DNA from: JAJOKK01 sp965370555
GTDB taxonomy: Bacteria > Bipolaricaulota > Bipolaricaulia > UBA7950 > UBA9294
Assembly (NCBI GenBank): GCA_965370555.1
Contig: CBDUVB010000024.1
Coordinates: forward strand, 1 to 21,698
Direction: 5' to 3'
DNA length: 21,698 nucleotides
Part shown: positions 1 through 7,336 of the stretch, piece by piece
Layout: each line of letters opens with the position of its first letter
How positions within the stretch are numbered: the first letter of the stretch is position 1
Notes under the pieces: model-generated
The model's input: the letters and a program-made list of their open reading frames with translations, nothing else
What the model was told of the DNA's origin: nothing
The model's database searches: none
Made by a program: the position numbers and the translations under genes

Positions 1-2
1 GG

Positions 3-404
3 CTTGGTGGACTCCTGGGCTGGGGACATGCCGATCAGGTCGCGGGGATCGTTGTCGGACTGATGGTCGTCGTGGCCGGTGGCAGGACCGTGCGTGATGT
101 TCTCCATGAGCTGGTAGAAGGCTCTCTTTCGCGGGTGGATCTCGAAATGATCCAAACGGCGATCGAGCAGGTCCCTGCGGTGCGAAGTTGGCACGCACTT
201 CGCACCCACAGCGTGGGGCGCGAACCGTTCGTTGACCTGCACGTCCTCGTCGATCCTACCCTATCGCTCTTGCAAGGCCATCGCATCTCGATGCAGGTGG
301 AGGAAGCCGTGAAGTCGGCCTGCAAGCGCCCGGTGAACGTAATGGTGCACGTAGAGCCCGATACGCCAGAGCTCAGTGAGCACAATCGGCCTGGTACGAG
401 TTAG
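3..404 (+). CDS. Cation diffusion facilitator (CDF) metal efflux protein, C-terminal part
   Basis: This is the end of a CDF-family divalent metal/proton antiporter whose start lies left of the window; 133 codons remain. The visible part opens with the last membrane helix (GWGHADQVAGIVVGL and following residues), then gives a complete cytoplasmic C-terminal domain of the ferredoxin-like type. Compared with E. coli FieF/YiiP as I recall it, the cytoplasmic zinc-site histidines are kept (SWHALRTH, DLHVLVD, LLQGHRIS, VMVHVEP), while the last aspartate ligand appears as Glu. The transmembrane metal-site residues of helices 2 and 5 are outside the window, so the metal (Zn, Fe, Mn or Cd) cannot be judged. 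Its stop codon is one base from the stop of the convergent ksgA, leaving no room for a separate terminator. Confidence 0.88.
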   Translation, partial: LGGLLGWGHADQVAGIVVGLMVVVAGGRTVRDVLHELVEGSLSRVDLEMIQTAIEQVPAVRSWHALRTHSVGREPFVDLHVLVDPTLSLLQGHRISMQVEEAVKSACKRPVNVMVHVEPDTPELSEHNRPGTS

Positions 405-405
405 C

Positions 406-1236
406 TCAGACGAGTCGTGCGATCCGATCGATCTCTTCCAGTGAAAGGGTCTCTCCTCGGACGGTGGGATCGATGCCAGCGGTTCCCAGGATATCTGCGA
501 CCTGTTCGACGACTAGGAGATCTCGCAGGGCACTTCGGATCATCTTACGCCGCTTGCCGTAGAGGGCGCGCACGATGGTGAAGAATTTCTCTCTGTCAGC
601 CGTGAATCGGGGCTGCCTCAAGAACGAGAGGCTCCACAGGGTCGAGTCGACCTCGGGAATAGGATAAAATGATGCCTTCGAGACGCGCCTGATCACGTGG
701 ATATCCGCGTATGCCTGAAGGAAGACCCCCAAGGCCGATCCGTTCCGGCCTGGACTCGCCGCGACCTTCTCCGCAACCTCGCGTTGCGTGAGAAGAAGCG
801 CCCCACAGATCGACTCCCGATTCTCAACGAGGTGCTTCAGGATTGGAGCGGTGATCCTATAGGGGATGTTCCCAACCACGAAGATGGGTCCGCTTTTGCT
901 CGCATGGCGAATATCGTACGCAAGGATATCCTCGCGCACGACCTCGACGTTTTCCATCTCCCTGACGGTCTGTTCGAGGATCTTTGCGAGCCGCCGGTCG
1001 ACCTCGATTGCGATAATATGATCGGCGATTCCTGCGAGCTCGCGGGTGACCGTCCCCAGCCCGGCTCCAATCTCAAGGATCTCACGCGGGGTGGCCCGCT
1101 CTACCTCAATGATGATCGCATCGAGGACCGCGCGATCGACGAGGAAGTTCTGCCCCAGACGCTTGCTCGGGTGAACGCCTGCCGCGTGGAGGAGGGAGGC
1201 GACTTCCTCCTTCGATATCAGATCGTTACTGGGCAC
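406..1236 (-). CDS. rsmA: 16S rRNA (adenine1518-N6/adenine1519-N6)-dimethyltransferase RsmA/KsgA
   Basis: RsmA dimethylates two adjacent adenines in the 3'-terminal helix of 16S rRNA late in 30S assembly, using S-adenosylmethionine. The 276-residue length is normal. Visible motifs are GQNFL (about 28-32), the SAM loop EIGAGLGT (55-62), the acidic ribose-binding site EVD (78-80), Asp103 in REDIL, and the catalytic NIPY (123-126, the family N[LI]PY). The C-terminal helical domain carries the KRRKMIRSALRDLL stretch. The start is GTG and overlaps the end of the upstream hydrolase gene by 11 bases, so translational coupling is likely. It is the last gene of the ABC-transporter/hydrolase operon. 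The product assignment is firm. Confidence 0.96.
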   Translation of the reverse strand: MPSNDLISKEEVASLLHAAGVHPSKRLGQNFLVDRAVLDAIIIEVERATPREILEIGAGLGTVTRELAGIADHIIAIEVDRRLAKILEQTVREMENVEVVREDILAYDIRHASKSGPIFVVGNIPYRITAPILKHLVENRESICGALLLTQREVAEKVAASPGRNGSALGVFLQAYADIHVIRRVSKASFYPIPEVDSTLWSLSFLRQPRFTADREKFFTIVRALYGKRRKMIRSALRDLLVVEQVADILGTAGIDPTVRGETLSLEEIDRIARLV

Positions 1237-2959
1237 TGTGCTCGCTAATCCATCCTGTCACTCCCTCAATCACTCTCGGATCGACGGGCTCGTCCAAGTG
1301 ACGGTAGACCAGGTTTGGTTCTTCAGGGTGGTGGCGCATCAGGTGGTTCAGATCGGGGAGAAGATCGAGAGTGACGTCCGCGTTCCCTGCCGCCGCCAGG
1401 GCCGCGGCAAGGAGGTTCGCCTCATCGGCTGGGACCTGAGAGTCCTTCTCTCCTTGGAGTATCAGCACCGGGCAGGATACGTGTTGGATCGCCTCGATCG
1501 GATCGTGGAGGAAGTGTTCCCTCAACCAGGATAGGGAGAGCGCAGTGATCTGTGGGAGCATCTCCTGTGTGAGCCATGGCATTGCACCTTTGAGATCATC
1601 GAAAGGATAGTCGGGCCATTCACCCTCACTCGTGCGAACGAAATCGAGGTATTGATCCTCTTGAGCGAGCGCGGCCTGTACCTCCTCCTCGCTCTTTCCC
1701 GCCGCCTGGTTCAGCCGTTCGACCTGCCCGCGGATGATGATATCGAGCGAGTGAGCTGCCCCGGCAAGGAGAACGATCCCCGCAAGGTTATCCTCGGAGG
1801 CGATGATCGGAGCGAGTATCCCTCCCTCACTGTGCCCAACGAGGAAGCAGCGTTCCGCATCGATCCCCTCGACCGCTTGCAGGGTAGAGAGGGCGGCGCG
1901 TGCATCGGAGAGGAGATCCTCCATCGATGCCTCGCTGAACAGGCCCTCACTCTCCCCGACGCCGCGCTTGTCGTAGCGTAGTGACCCGATTCCTGCCTTG
2001 GCAAGGGCATTCGCAAACTCACGGAAGAGATCGATCTTCAGACCTGCGGCGTTCTCATCGCGGTCGACCGGTCCCGATCCGTGGATGAACAGAACTCCGG
2101 GAACGGGATTCCCCATCTCCTTGGGCAGGGTGAGCGTCCCAGCAAGGGTGACCCTTTCGTTCTCAAAGGTGACTTCCTGCTCCACTCCCTCGACGGCAGG
2201 GGCCTCCTGTTCCTCGATATCGAGGAAGATCCCGTTGGGAAAGAGGTCAGGGTTGTAAGCGCGAACGGCCTGTGCTTCAATAAAGATCCCGACAAGACGT
2301 CCTTGATAGACTACGAGTTCAATCCGGATATCACCCAGGCGGATGGTGTAGAGGTCTCCATCGTAACTGTTCGTTTCCGATACAAACTGAATCGCTGTCG
2401 GTCCATCTATATGCGCGGGTAAGGAGAGGAGAACTTGCGGGATCGCCGATGTGAAATCGTGCTCGATCGCCCCTCCCTGGTAGGCCATCAACAGGACGAG
2501 GTAATGGCTAACGAGGTTATTATCGAGGATGGCTGTGTTGCGAGCATCCGGGATGTCAACACCCTGCTGCGAGGTTCCGGCACGCGTCTCCATGTGCAAC
2601 CCCGATAGACCGATCTGCGCGGAGATGATCTGCGATCCTGAGGGCGTATCCGCGGCCAAATGATAGAGGATCGGCAAAAAATCGCGATCGAACTGGTATT
2701 GTTGTGCCAGAGAGATCGTCTGATCTCCCGTTGTCACACGCGCCTCTGAGAGGAGCATGTACCCCTCTGCCGGCGAGAAGAAGATGGTATATTCCTCGTT
2801 TACCACCGGCGTGCCCGCTTGTTCCAAGACAAAGTGACCAGCCTCGATGAGCTGCCCTGTTTCCAAGATCGGAGAGGTCTCCTCTGTTCGGGGTGCGAAC
2901 AGGCCGACCAGTAGAATCGCTCCGATCACCGCGAGTGCGATCAAGATCTTTGAGTCCAT
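1226..2959 (-). CDS. Membrane-anchored alpha/beta hydrolase with an unrecognised N-terminal domain
   Basis: The 577-residue protein has a hydrophobic segment at residues 5-21 with no lipobox, so it is probably anchored with the rest outside the cytoplasm. Residues about 30-255 form a soluble region I do not recognise. Residues about 265-577 are an alpha/beta hydrolase: oxyanion region FIHGSGPVDRDE (291-302), nucleophile elbow GHSEGG (Ser377), acid in LQGEKDSQVP (Asp506) and catalytic His539 in PDLNHL. This resembles the S9-like/esterase families in which a beta-rich domain precedes the hydrolase; the substrate (ester or peptide) is unknown. It starts 10 bases after the ABC permease stop and overlaps ksgA, so it is co-transcribed with both. 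A role linked to the exported substrate is inference only. Confidence 0.88.
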   Translation of the reverse strand: MDSKILIALAVIGAILLVGLFAPRTEETSPILETGQLIEAGHFVLEQAGTPVVNEEYTIFFSPAEGYMLLSEARVTTGDQTISLAQQYQFDRDFLPILYHLAADTPSGSQIISAQIGLSGLHMETRAGTSQQGVDIPDARNTAILDNNLVSHYLVLLMAYQGGAIEHDFTSAIPQVLLSLPAHIDGPTAIQFVSETNSYDGDLYTIRLGDIRIELVVYQGRLVGIFIEAQAVRAYNPDLFPNGIFLDIEEQEAPAVEGVEQEVTFENERVTLAGTLTLPKEMGNPVPGVLFIHGSGPVDRDENAAGLKIDLFREFANALAKAGIGSLRYDKRGVGESEGLFSEASMEDLLSDARAALSTLQAVEGIDAERCFLVGHSEGGILAPIIASEDNLAGIVLLAGAAHSLDIIIRGQVERLNQAAGKSEEEVQAALAQEDQYLDFVRTSEGEWPDYPFDDLKGAMPWLTQEMLPQITALSLSWLREHFLHDPIEAIQHVSCPVLILQGEKDSQVPADEANLLAAALAAAGNADVTLDLLPDLNHLMRHHPEEPNLVYRHLDEPVDPRVIEGVTGWISEHSAQ

Positions 2960-2969
2960 CTTTCCTCCC

Positions 2970-3686
2970 TCACTTCCACCGTGTCAATATCTGCTCCCGA
3001 CGAAATACCTTGATAGCAAAGTATAGCACGATGCTGCTTGCGGCGAGTAATACGAGCCCCTCCACCCCCACAAGCCACAGGCTGACAAGCGTCTTCCTGC
3101 TCGTGTAGATGATGAGTGGCACGATCCCCGGCAGGATGGCGAGGCTCGATACCTGGTAGGCTGCTCGGGCGTCTGAAGCCCGCGAGGAAACGAGCATTGT
3201 CACCCCGACGGAGAAGAGGGATAGGAGCGGTGACAGGCCGAAGATCGCGGCGATCCATGGCGGAGTAAGGGCGTGCGGTGGTATCCCGCCGATGAACAGG
3301 ATCGATACCCCTAGGAAGAGGCCAAAGCTTCCCCAGGTCAGGATAAGCGCGGGGATCACACTCGCCAGCGCCTTCCCCAGGAAGAGTTCGAGGTCGGAGA
3401 TCGGGGTGGCAAGGAGCGGTTCCAGGCTCCCTTGCTCCTTCTCGCCGATGATCGAGTAGGCGGCGATGGCGAGTGGGATGACAGCCGGCAGGATGAGGAA
3501 GTACATCAATGCCGTGTTGAAGAGGGCAATCTGTGCGCCAGGAACATCGATACCTTTCCCCTGATAGACCATCATTACCGCGGCACCAACCATGAACAAC
3601 GGCAGGAAGATCGCCCCGAAGAGAATCATCTTGTTGCGCAGAGACTCCCGCCATTCTTTTAACAGGATCACGCTAATTCGGTGCAT
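2970..3686 (-). CDS. ABC-2 type transporter permease (NatB-like)
   Basis: This 238-residue integral membrane protein has about six hydrophobic segments. The first follows a short amphipathic N-terminus (LLKEWRESLRNKM). The cytoplasmic loop EKEQGSLEPLLATPIS after the second segment is the characteristic ABC-2 permease signature (E-x-E-x-G-[ST]-L-E-x-L-L). The gene overlaps the upstream ATPase gene by 14 bases, indicating a stoichiometric pair, and the hydrolase gene follows after 10 bases. NatAB-type exporters move sodium, drugs, lipids or peptides; nothing here settles the substrate. A second open frame of similar length overlaps it in another frame but shows no recognisable membrane or family signature. 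Confidence 0.92.
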   Translation of the reverse strand: MHRISVILLKEWRESLRNKMILFGAIFLPLFMVGAAVMMVYQGKGIDVPGAQIALFNTALMYFLILPAVIPLAIAAYSIIGEKEQGSLEPLLATPISDLELFLGKALASVIPALILTWGSFGLFLGVSILFIGGIPPHALTPPWIAAIFGLSPLLSLFSVGVTMLVSSRASDARAAYQVSSLAILPGIVPLIIYTSRKTLVSLWLVGVEGLVLLAASSIVLYFAIKVFRREQILTRWK

Positions 3687-4590
3687 TATTATCCTCCATT
3701 AGATCGAGGTAGAGGTCTTCCAGCGAGACGCGCAGCTCGTTGACGTATTGAATCTTCGCTCCCAGTTCGACGAGTCGGCTGACCAGTAGTGGGTTCTCTT
3801 CCTCCGGATTGGAGAGAGAGACGACGAGGGTATTGTCCACCCGTTCGATTTTCTTAACAAAGGGGAGATCGATCGACTCCTCGATCCCAGGGGCCGGGTT
3901 GACGAGGTGGATCACGGTGCGACGTCCGTACAGACGTTCCTTTAACTCCTGCGGGCGGCCGACGGCCACAAGCCGCGTGTTGAACAGGGCGACACGGTCG
4001 CATAAGCGATCGGCCTCATCAAGGTTGTGCGTGCACAAGAAGATCGTCCGCTCTCTTGTGCGCAAGGTCTCGATCAAGTTGCGCACCACCTTGGCTGCCT
4101 CTGGGTCGAGACCGGCGGTCGGCTCGTCCAGAAACAGGATCTGCGGTTCGTGCAGCATCGCCCGTGCGATCGCCAGTTTCTGCCGCATCCCCTTGGAAAA
4201 GGTCCCAGCAAGATCGTCCCTGCGATCCCACAGTTCGAACAGCCGTAGGTATCGTTCCGCCTGTTTCTGTGGTTCGGAAACTCCGTACAGTTTCGCGAAG
4301 AATAGAAGGTTATCTATGGCCGAAAGGCGCTTGTACAGACCGGGTGTCTCGGTGAGAACACCGACATGCTGTCGGATCTCTCGGTTCTCCTGCCCGATCC
4401 GCAGTCCAGCGACCGTTGCTTCTCCGCTTGTTGGGGCGATCAGTGCGGCGAGCATCCGAATCGTTGTCGTCTTGCCAGCGCCGTTCGGCCCGAGAAACCC
4501 AAATACCTCTCCTTTCTCCACCTCAAGATGGAGGTCCTCCACCGCGGTGACATCCCCGAATCTTCGGGCCAATCCGTTCGTATTGATCAC
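3673..4590 (-). CDS. ABC transporter ATP-binding protein (CcmA/NatA type)
   Basis: This 305-residue ATPase should power the ABC-2 permease encoded next to it. Visible motifs are Walker A GPNGAGKTT (34-42), a Q-loop region reading VGVLTETPGLY in which the usual Gln is replaced by Thr-Glu (as I recall, seen in part of this family), ABC signature FSKGMRQ (131-137), Walker B ILFLDEP (151-157), D-loop TAGLD and switch His188 in LCTHNLDEA. About 80 C-terminal residues form the extra domain common in exporters of this type. The start is a GTG with a strong Shine-Dalgarno-like run (AGGGGG, about 4596-4601). It is the first gene of the operon; the left edge of the repeated element lies 43 bases upstream. 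Confidence 0.95.
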   Translation of the reverse strand: MINTNGLARRFGDVTAVEDLHLEVEKGEVFGFLGPNGAGKTTTIRMLAALIAPTSGEATVAGLRIGQENREIRQHVGVLTETPGLYKRLSAIDNLLFFAKLYGVSEPQKQAERYLRLFELWDRRDDLAGTFSKGMRQKLAIARAMLHEPQILFLDEPTAGLDPEAAKVVRNLIETLRTRERTIFLCTHNLDEADRLCDRVALFNTRLVAVGRPQELKERLYGRRTVIHLVNPAPGIEESIDLPFVKKIERVDNTLVVSLSNPEEENPLLVSRLVELGAKIQYVNELRVSLEDLYLDLMEDNNAPN

Positions 4591-4632
4591 GTCAACCCCC
4601 TGTATATGGGCATCTTATCAGTAGCCTTCAAT

Positions 4633-4686
4633 AAAAATCCTCCGCTGAGTACCCCCCAGCTTGCTGGGGGGAGGAAAGCGGAGATT
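4633..4686 (-). terminator. Terminator-like hairpin at the left edge of repeat copy 1
   Basis: Read on the minus strand, AATCTCCGCT (4686-4677) can pair with AGCGGAG-GATT (4646-4636), enclosing the 9-bp GC hairpin, and the stem runs into a TTTTTATT tract. This has the form of an intrinsic terminator lying 43 bases before the GTG start of the ABC ATPase gene. It would block read-through from the GAF gene into the ABC operon. The first arm shares GATT/AATC (4683-4686) with the neighbouring GATTCGCC hairpin, so the two stems compete. Activity is inferred. Confidence 0.45.
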
Positions 4687-4939
4687 CGCCGCAGGCGAAT
4701 CAGCTTGTTGTTCGTACTGGCTACATGAGTGCTCTCAGGAATAAACCCCTCAACGTCGGAGACAAGCCATGCATGGCAAGCTCCGACGCTACGAAAAGCT
4801 GGATGTAGCGTCGTACCTTGTGTACGACGTTACTTCCGATGCAACAATGCTCTACATGAAATTGTAGCATGAAGACCACCTCCGGTTAGATCTTTGGCTT
4901 CTGCCTTTCAATGCCCCCAGCTTGCTGTGGGGTTCTTTA
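4633..4939. repeat. Structured non-coding repeat, copy 1 (IS200/IS605-end-like)
   Basis: This stretch is highly similar to 10915-11201 in the same orientation. Features in plus-strand order: outer stem (4636-4646 with 4677-4686, one bulged C); inner perfect 9-bp hairpin CCCCCCAGC/GCTGGGGGG (4652-4671); GATTCGCC-GCA-GGCGAATC (4683-4701); CGTCGGAG (4754-4761) with CTCCGACG (4781-4788); a 12-bp stem 4805-4816/4822-4833 with a 5-base loop and one G-T pair; CTACA/TGTAG (4852-4867); and a terminal hairpin with a bulged T, 4914-4932. No credible reading frame spans it. The palindromic ends resemble IS200/IS605 elements, so a non-autonomous derivative is the best guess; a regulatory leader is the alternative. 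Its right edge abuts the stop codon of the GAF gene. Confidence 0.8.
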
Positions 4940-5386
4940 CTTTATCAATTGGGAGAGGAACGCTGTCAGGACAGAGGCTGTCTCCTCTATAAGGTCGCGG
5001 TCGGCTTGCGTGAACGCCGCTCGTGTATCGCTGTCTATATCGATCTCACCGATCACTTCCTGTCCTAGTAAGAGTGGCACGACGATCTCCGCGCGCGTAT
5101 GTGGAAAACAGGCGAGATACCGCGGATCGGCGTTGACATCGTCGACGACCACGGTCTCCCCTGTACGGGCGGCCAACCCGCAGATCCCCTGACCTACTGG
5201 AATGCGCATATGCTGCGTCGCTTCCGGGCCATCCCACGCAGTCAATGCAAGTTCCTCGCCTTCTCGCAGGTAGATTCCTACCCAATCGAAGTGCGGCCAG
5301 TTGATTCGCAGCCAAATGACGGTGCGTTGGCAGGCCTCGGCAAAGGAGACGGCCGTGCGGATCGCTTCAAAGAGTCCTTCTTCCAT
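4937..5386 (-). CDS. GAF-domain protein, free methionine-(R)-sulfoxide reductase-like
   Basis: A single GAF domain of the fRMsr (MsrC/YebR) family, which reduces free L-methionine-(R)-sulfoxide. Supporting segments are WPHFDWVGIYL, RIPVGQGICGLAARTGETV, VDDVNADPRYLAC and EIVVPLLLGQEVIGEIDIDS. Two family cysteines are present: GICG (equivalent to C94 of the E. coli enzyme) and YLAC (the catalytic C118). The position of the third (C84) is His, so the disulfide relay would differ. Three in-frame starts exist. I chose the ATG at 5386 because GAGGA lies about 8 bases upstream; upstream alternatives are ATG 5395 and GTG 5416. The stop codon coincides with the right edge of repeat copy 1. It is divergent from pckA. 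A non-enzymatic GAF sensor is the alternative reading. Confidence 0.85.
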   Translation of the reverse strand: MEEGLFEAIRTAVSFAEACQRTVIWLRINWPHFDWVGIYLREGEELALTAWDGPEATQHMRIPVGQGICGLAARTGETVVVDDVNADPRYLACFPHTRAEIVVPLLLGQEVIGEIDIDSDTRAAFTQADRDLIEETASVLTAFLSQLIK

Positions 5387-5415
5387 CGTGTTCATCCTCG
5401 GAGGGATGATACCCA

Positions 5416-5479
5416 CTCGCTTAATGAATTTCCTCCCGCAGTGGGGTATGATGCCTCGCCCGTACTGCCCCTAAGCGAG
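5416..5479. promoter_or_regulatory. Divergent control region with inverted repeat CTCGCTTA / TAAGCGAG
   Basis: Between the GAF gene and pckA, CTCGCTTA (5416-5423) and TAAGCGAG (5472-5479) are exact reverse complements, 48 bases apart. A pckA -10 candidate TATGAT lies between them (5447-5452), without a convincing -35. On the minus strand TATCAT (5406-5411) could serve the GAF gene. The arms could be operator half-sites or a long-stem structure in a transcript; no family of regulator is suggested. Confidence 0.35.
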
Positions 5480-5514
5480 CGGTGCGGAGCAAAGAAAGCA
5501 AGGGTGAGATACAG

Positions 5515-7158
5515 ATGAACTTTGAGGAGAGTCTGCGCACACTTTTGATGCGTTCGGCCATCGTCGATAACCCGACGAGGGAGTCGTTGATCGAAGAGGC
5601 CGTCAAGAACAGGGAGGCGTTCGTCAGCGCCTGCGGTGCACTCGCAACCTGGACCCCCCCTGAATCGACCGGGAGAAGCCCAAAGGATACCCTCACCGTA
5701 AGACGAAAGGAGAGCGAAACAGAGATCGATTGGGATTCGCCGAACAATATCCCGATCGATGAGGAGACATTCGATATGGTCCTCGAAGACGCGCTTTCCA
5801 CCTTCACAACGAAGGGGCGTATCTATGTCACCGATCGGGTTCTCGGCGCGGATTCTTCTTACGCCCTCCCCGTCAAAACGATCAGCGACAGGGCCCTCAC
5901 CGCCCTCTTCACCGACAACATGTTCCGAAAGGTCCCCGAGGATATCTCCCGGAGTGTCTTCTACGCCCGACCGTTCACTATGCTCGTCCTCCCTTATGAC
6001 AAACTCGACCCACAGCGCTACAAGGGACGGTTGCGCATCGACCAGCGGCTTGAGGGGACCTCAACGATGGTGATCGGGATGGACTACGGCCGTCGTATCG
6101 GCATCGTCTATGGCTCGGCCTATGGCGGCTCGGTGAAGAAACTGATGTTTACGGTAATGAACTACCTCCTCCCAGCGGAGGGAATCCTCCCGCTTCATTG
6201 CTCGGCGAACGAAGGGGAAAACGGGCATACGGCACTCCTGCTGGGTCTCTCCGGTACGGGGAAGACAACCCTTTCCGCCGACCCGCGGCGGGCCCTCCTC
6301 GGTGATGACGAGCACGGATGGAGCAAAGAAGGGGTTGCCAACTTCGAGCATGGTTGTTACGCCAAGCTGATCGATCTTGATCCACAAAAAGAACCGGAGA
6401 TCTATAACGCGGTGATGCATGAGGATGACTACCAAGAACACGGATCGATCGTGGAGAACGCGATGTTCTACCCCGATGGAAGCTTCGACCTCTTCGACGA
6501 TCGCCTCACCCCCAACTCACGCGCCTCTTACCCGCTTACCTACCTCTCCAATATCAAGGCCTCCTCGAGTGGAGGCCACCCGAGGACGATCCTCTTCCTC
6601 ACCGCTGACGCCAACGGTGTCATCCCCCCTATCTCCAAGCTGACCCGCGAACAAGCGATGCTCTGGTTCCTTATGGGATACACGAGCAAACTCGCTGGGA
6701 CAGAGACCGGGATCGTCGAGCCGAAGACGACCTTCTCCCGCTTCTTCGGTGAGCCGTTCATGCCACGCAACCCCGATGTCTACGCGCGGATGCTCGGGGA
6801 GAAGATGGACCAGCACGGAACCGCAGTCTACCTGGTGAACACCGGCTGGAACGGCGGGCCGTACGGGATCGGAAAGCGAATGGACATCAACCTTACGCGA
6901 GCGATGGTCCACGCGGCCCTCTCTGGGGATTTGGCAAACGTCGCCTATGATGAGAGCAAGACCTTCCACGTACTTGTCCCGCGTGCCTGCTCCGGGGTTC
7001 CCTCTGAGATCCTGAACCCAAGAAACACCTGGGAAGACAAGGCCGCCTACGACACGCGCGCGGCGAAGCTCGCCGCGGAATTTGTCGTCCATTTCGATAA
7101 GGCGTATGGGAACAAAGGGATCGACGAAGCGATCTCTTGCCAGTGCCCGGGAAAGTAA
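5515..7158 (+). CDS. pckA: Phosphoenolpyruvate carboxykinase (ATP)
   Basis: PckA interconverts oxaloacetate plus ATP with phosphoenolpyruvate, CO2 and ADP; it is the gluconeogenic entry step, or works anaplerotically in some anaerobes. The 547 residues match the ATP-dependent family. Visible are GRSPKD (Arg54), MKK-equivalent SVKKLMF (Lys208/209), LPLHCSANEG (His228), P-loop GLSGTGKTT (244-252), metal site GDDEHGW (263-269), and the C-terminal NTGWNGGPYGIGKRM and LTRAMV segments. The usual ENTR-x-x-YP motif reads PNSRASYP. The chosen ATG at 5515 follows AAGGGTGAG at a good distance; an in-frame GTG at 5482 would add 11 residues without a clear ribosome site. It stands alone on the plus strand, between the divergent GAF gene and the convergent importer. 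Confidence 0.96.
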   Translation: MNFEESLRTLLMRSAIVDNPTRESLIEEAVKNREAFVSACGALATWTPPESTGRSPKDTLTVRRKESETEIDWDSPNNIPIDEETFDMVLEDALSTFTTKGRIYVTDRVLGADSSYALPVKTISDRALTALFTDNMFRKVPEDISRSVFYARPFTMLVLPYDKLDPQRYKGRLRIDQRLEGTSTMVIGMDYGRRIGIVYGSAYGGSVKKLMFTVMNYLLPAEGILPLHCSANEGENGHTALLLGLSGTGKTTLSADPRRALLGDDEHGWSKEGVANFEHGCYAKLIDLDPQKEPEIYNAVMHEDDYQEHGSIVENAMFYPDGSFDLFDDRLTPNSRASYPLTYLSNIKASSSGGHPRTILFLTADANGVIPPISKLTREQAMLWFLMGYTSKLAGTETGIVEPKTTFSRFFGEPFMPRNPDVYARMLGEKMDQHGTAVYLVNTGWNGGPYGIGKRMDINLTRAMVHAALSGDLANVAYDESKTFHVLVPRACSGVPSEILNPRNTWEDKAAYDTRAAKLAAEFVVHFDKAYGNKGIDEAISCQCPGK

Positions 7159-7176
7159 GATAAGATTGTAATCCCC

Positions 7177-7215
7177 TGAGGCTCCGGTCGGTTCATAGTT
7201 ACCTCCGGAGCCTCA
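7177..7215. terminator. 11-bp perfect hairpin between convergent pckA and importer genes
   Basis: TGAGGCTCCGG (7177-7187) and CCGGAGCCTCA (7205-7215) are perfect reverse complements with a 17-base loop, 19 bases after the pckA stop. There is no T-run after either arm, so this is not a standard intrinsic terminator. It may protect the 3' end or stop transcripts with Rho. The rest of 7216-7336 shows only a weak GGAGC/GCTCC hairpin. Confidence 0.5.
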
Positions 7216-7336
7216 TCCCTGGCGACTCAGGGCCACAAAACGCATTACTTGTACAGCCTAAGCGTACACAATCGACGCATACTGGGAGCGAAAACTCTGC
7301 TCCTTTGGACTCCTCCGTTGTAGAATCAAAATGGGA

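Noticed and set aside
2941..3654. 237-residue minus-strand open frame overlapping the ABC-2 permease
   Set aside because: It lies in another frame of the same strand, is polar and rich in Arg/Pro/His, and shows no family features, while the chosen frame has membrane helices and the ABC-2 signature.
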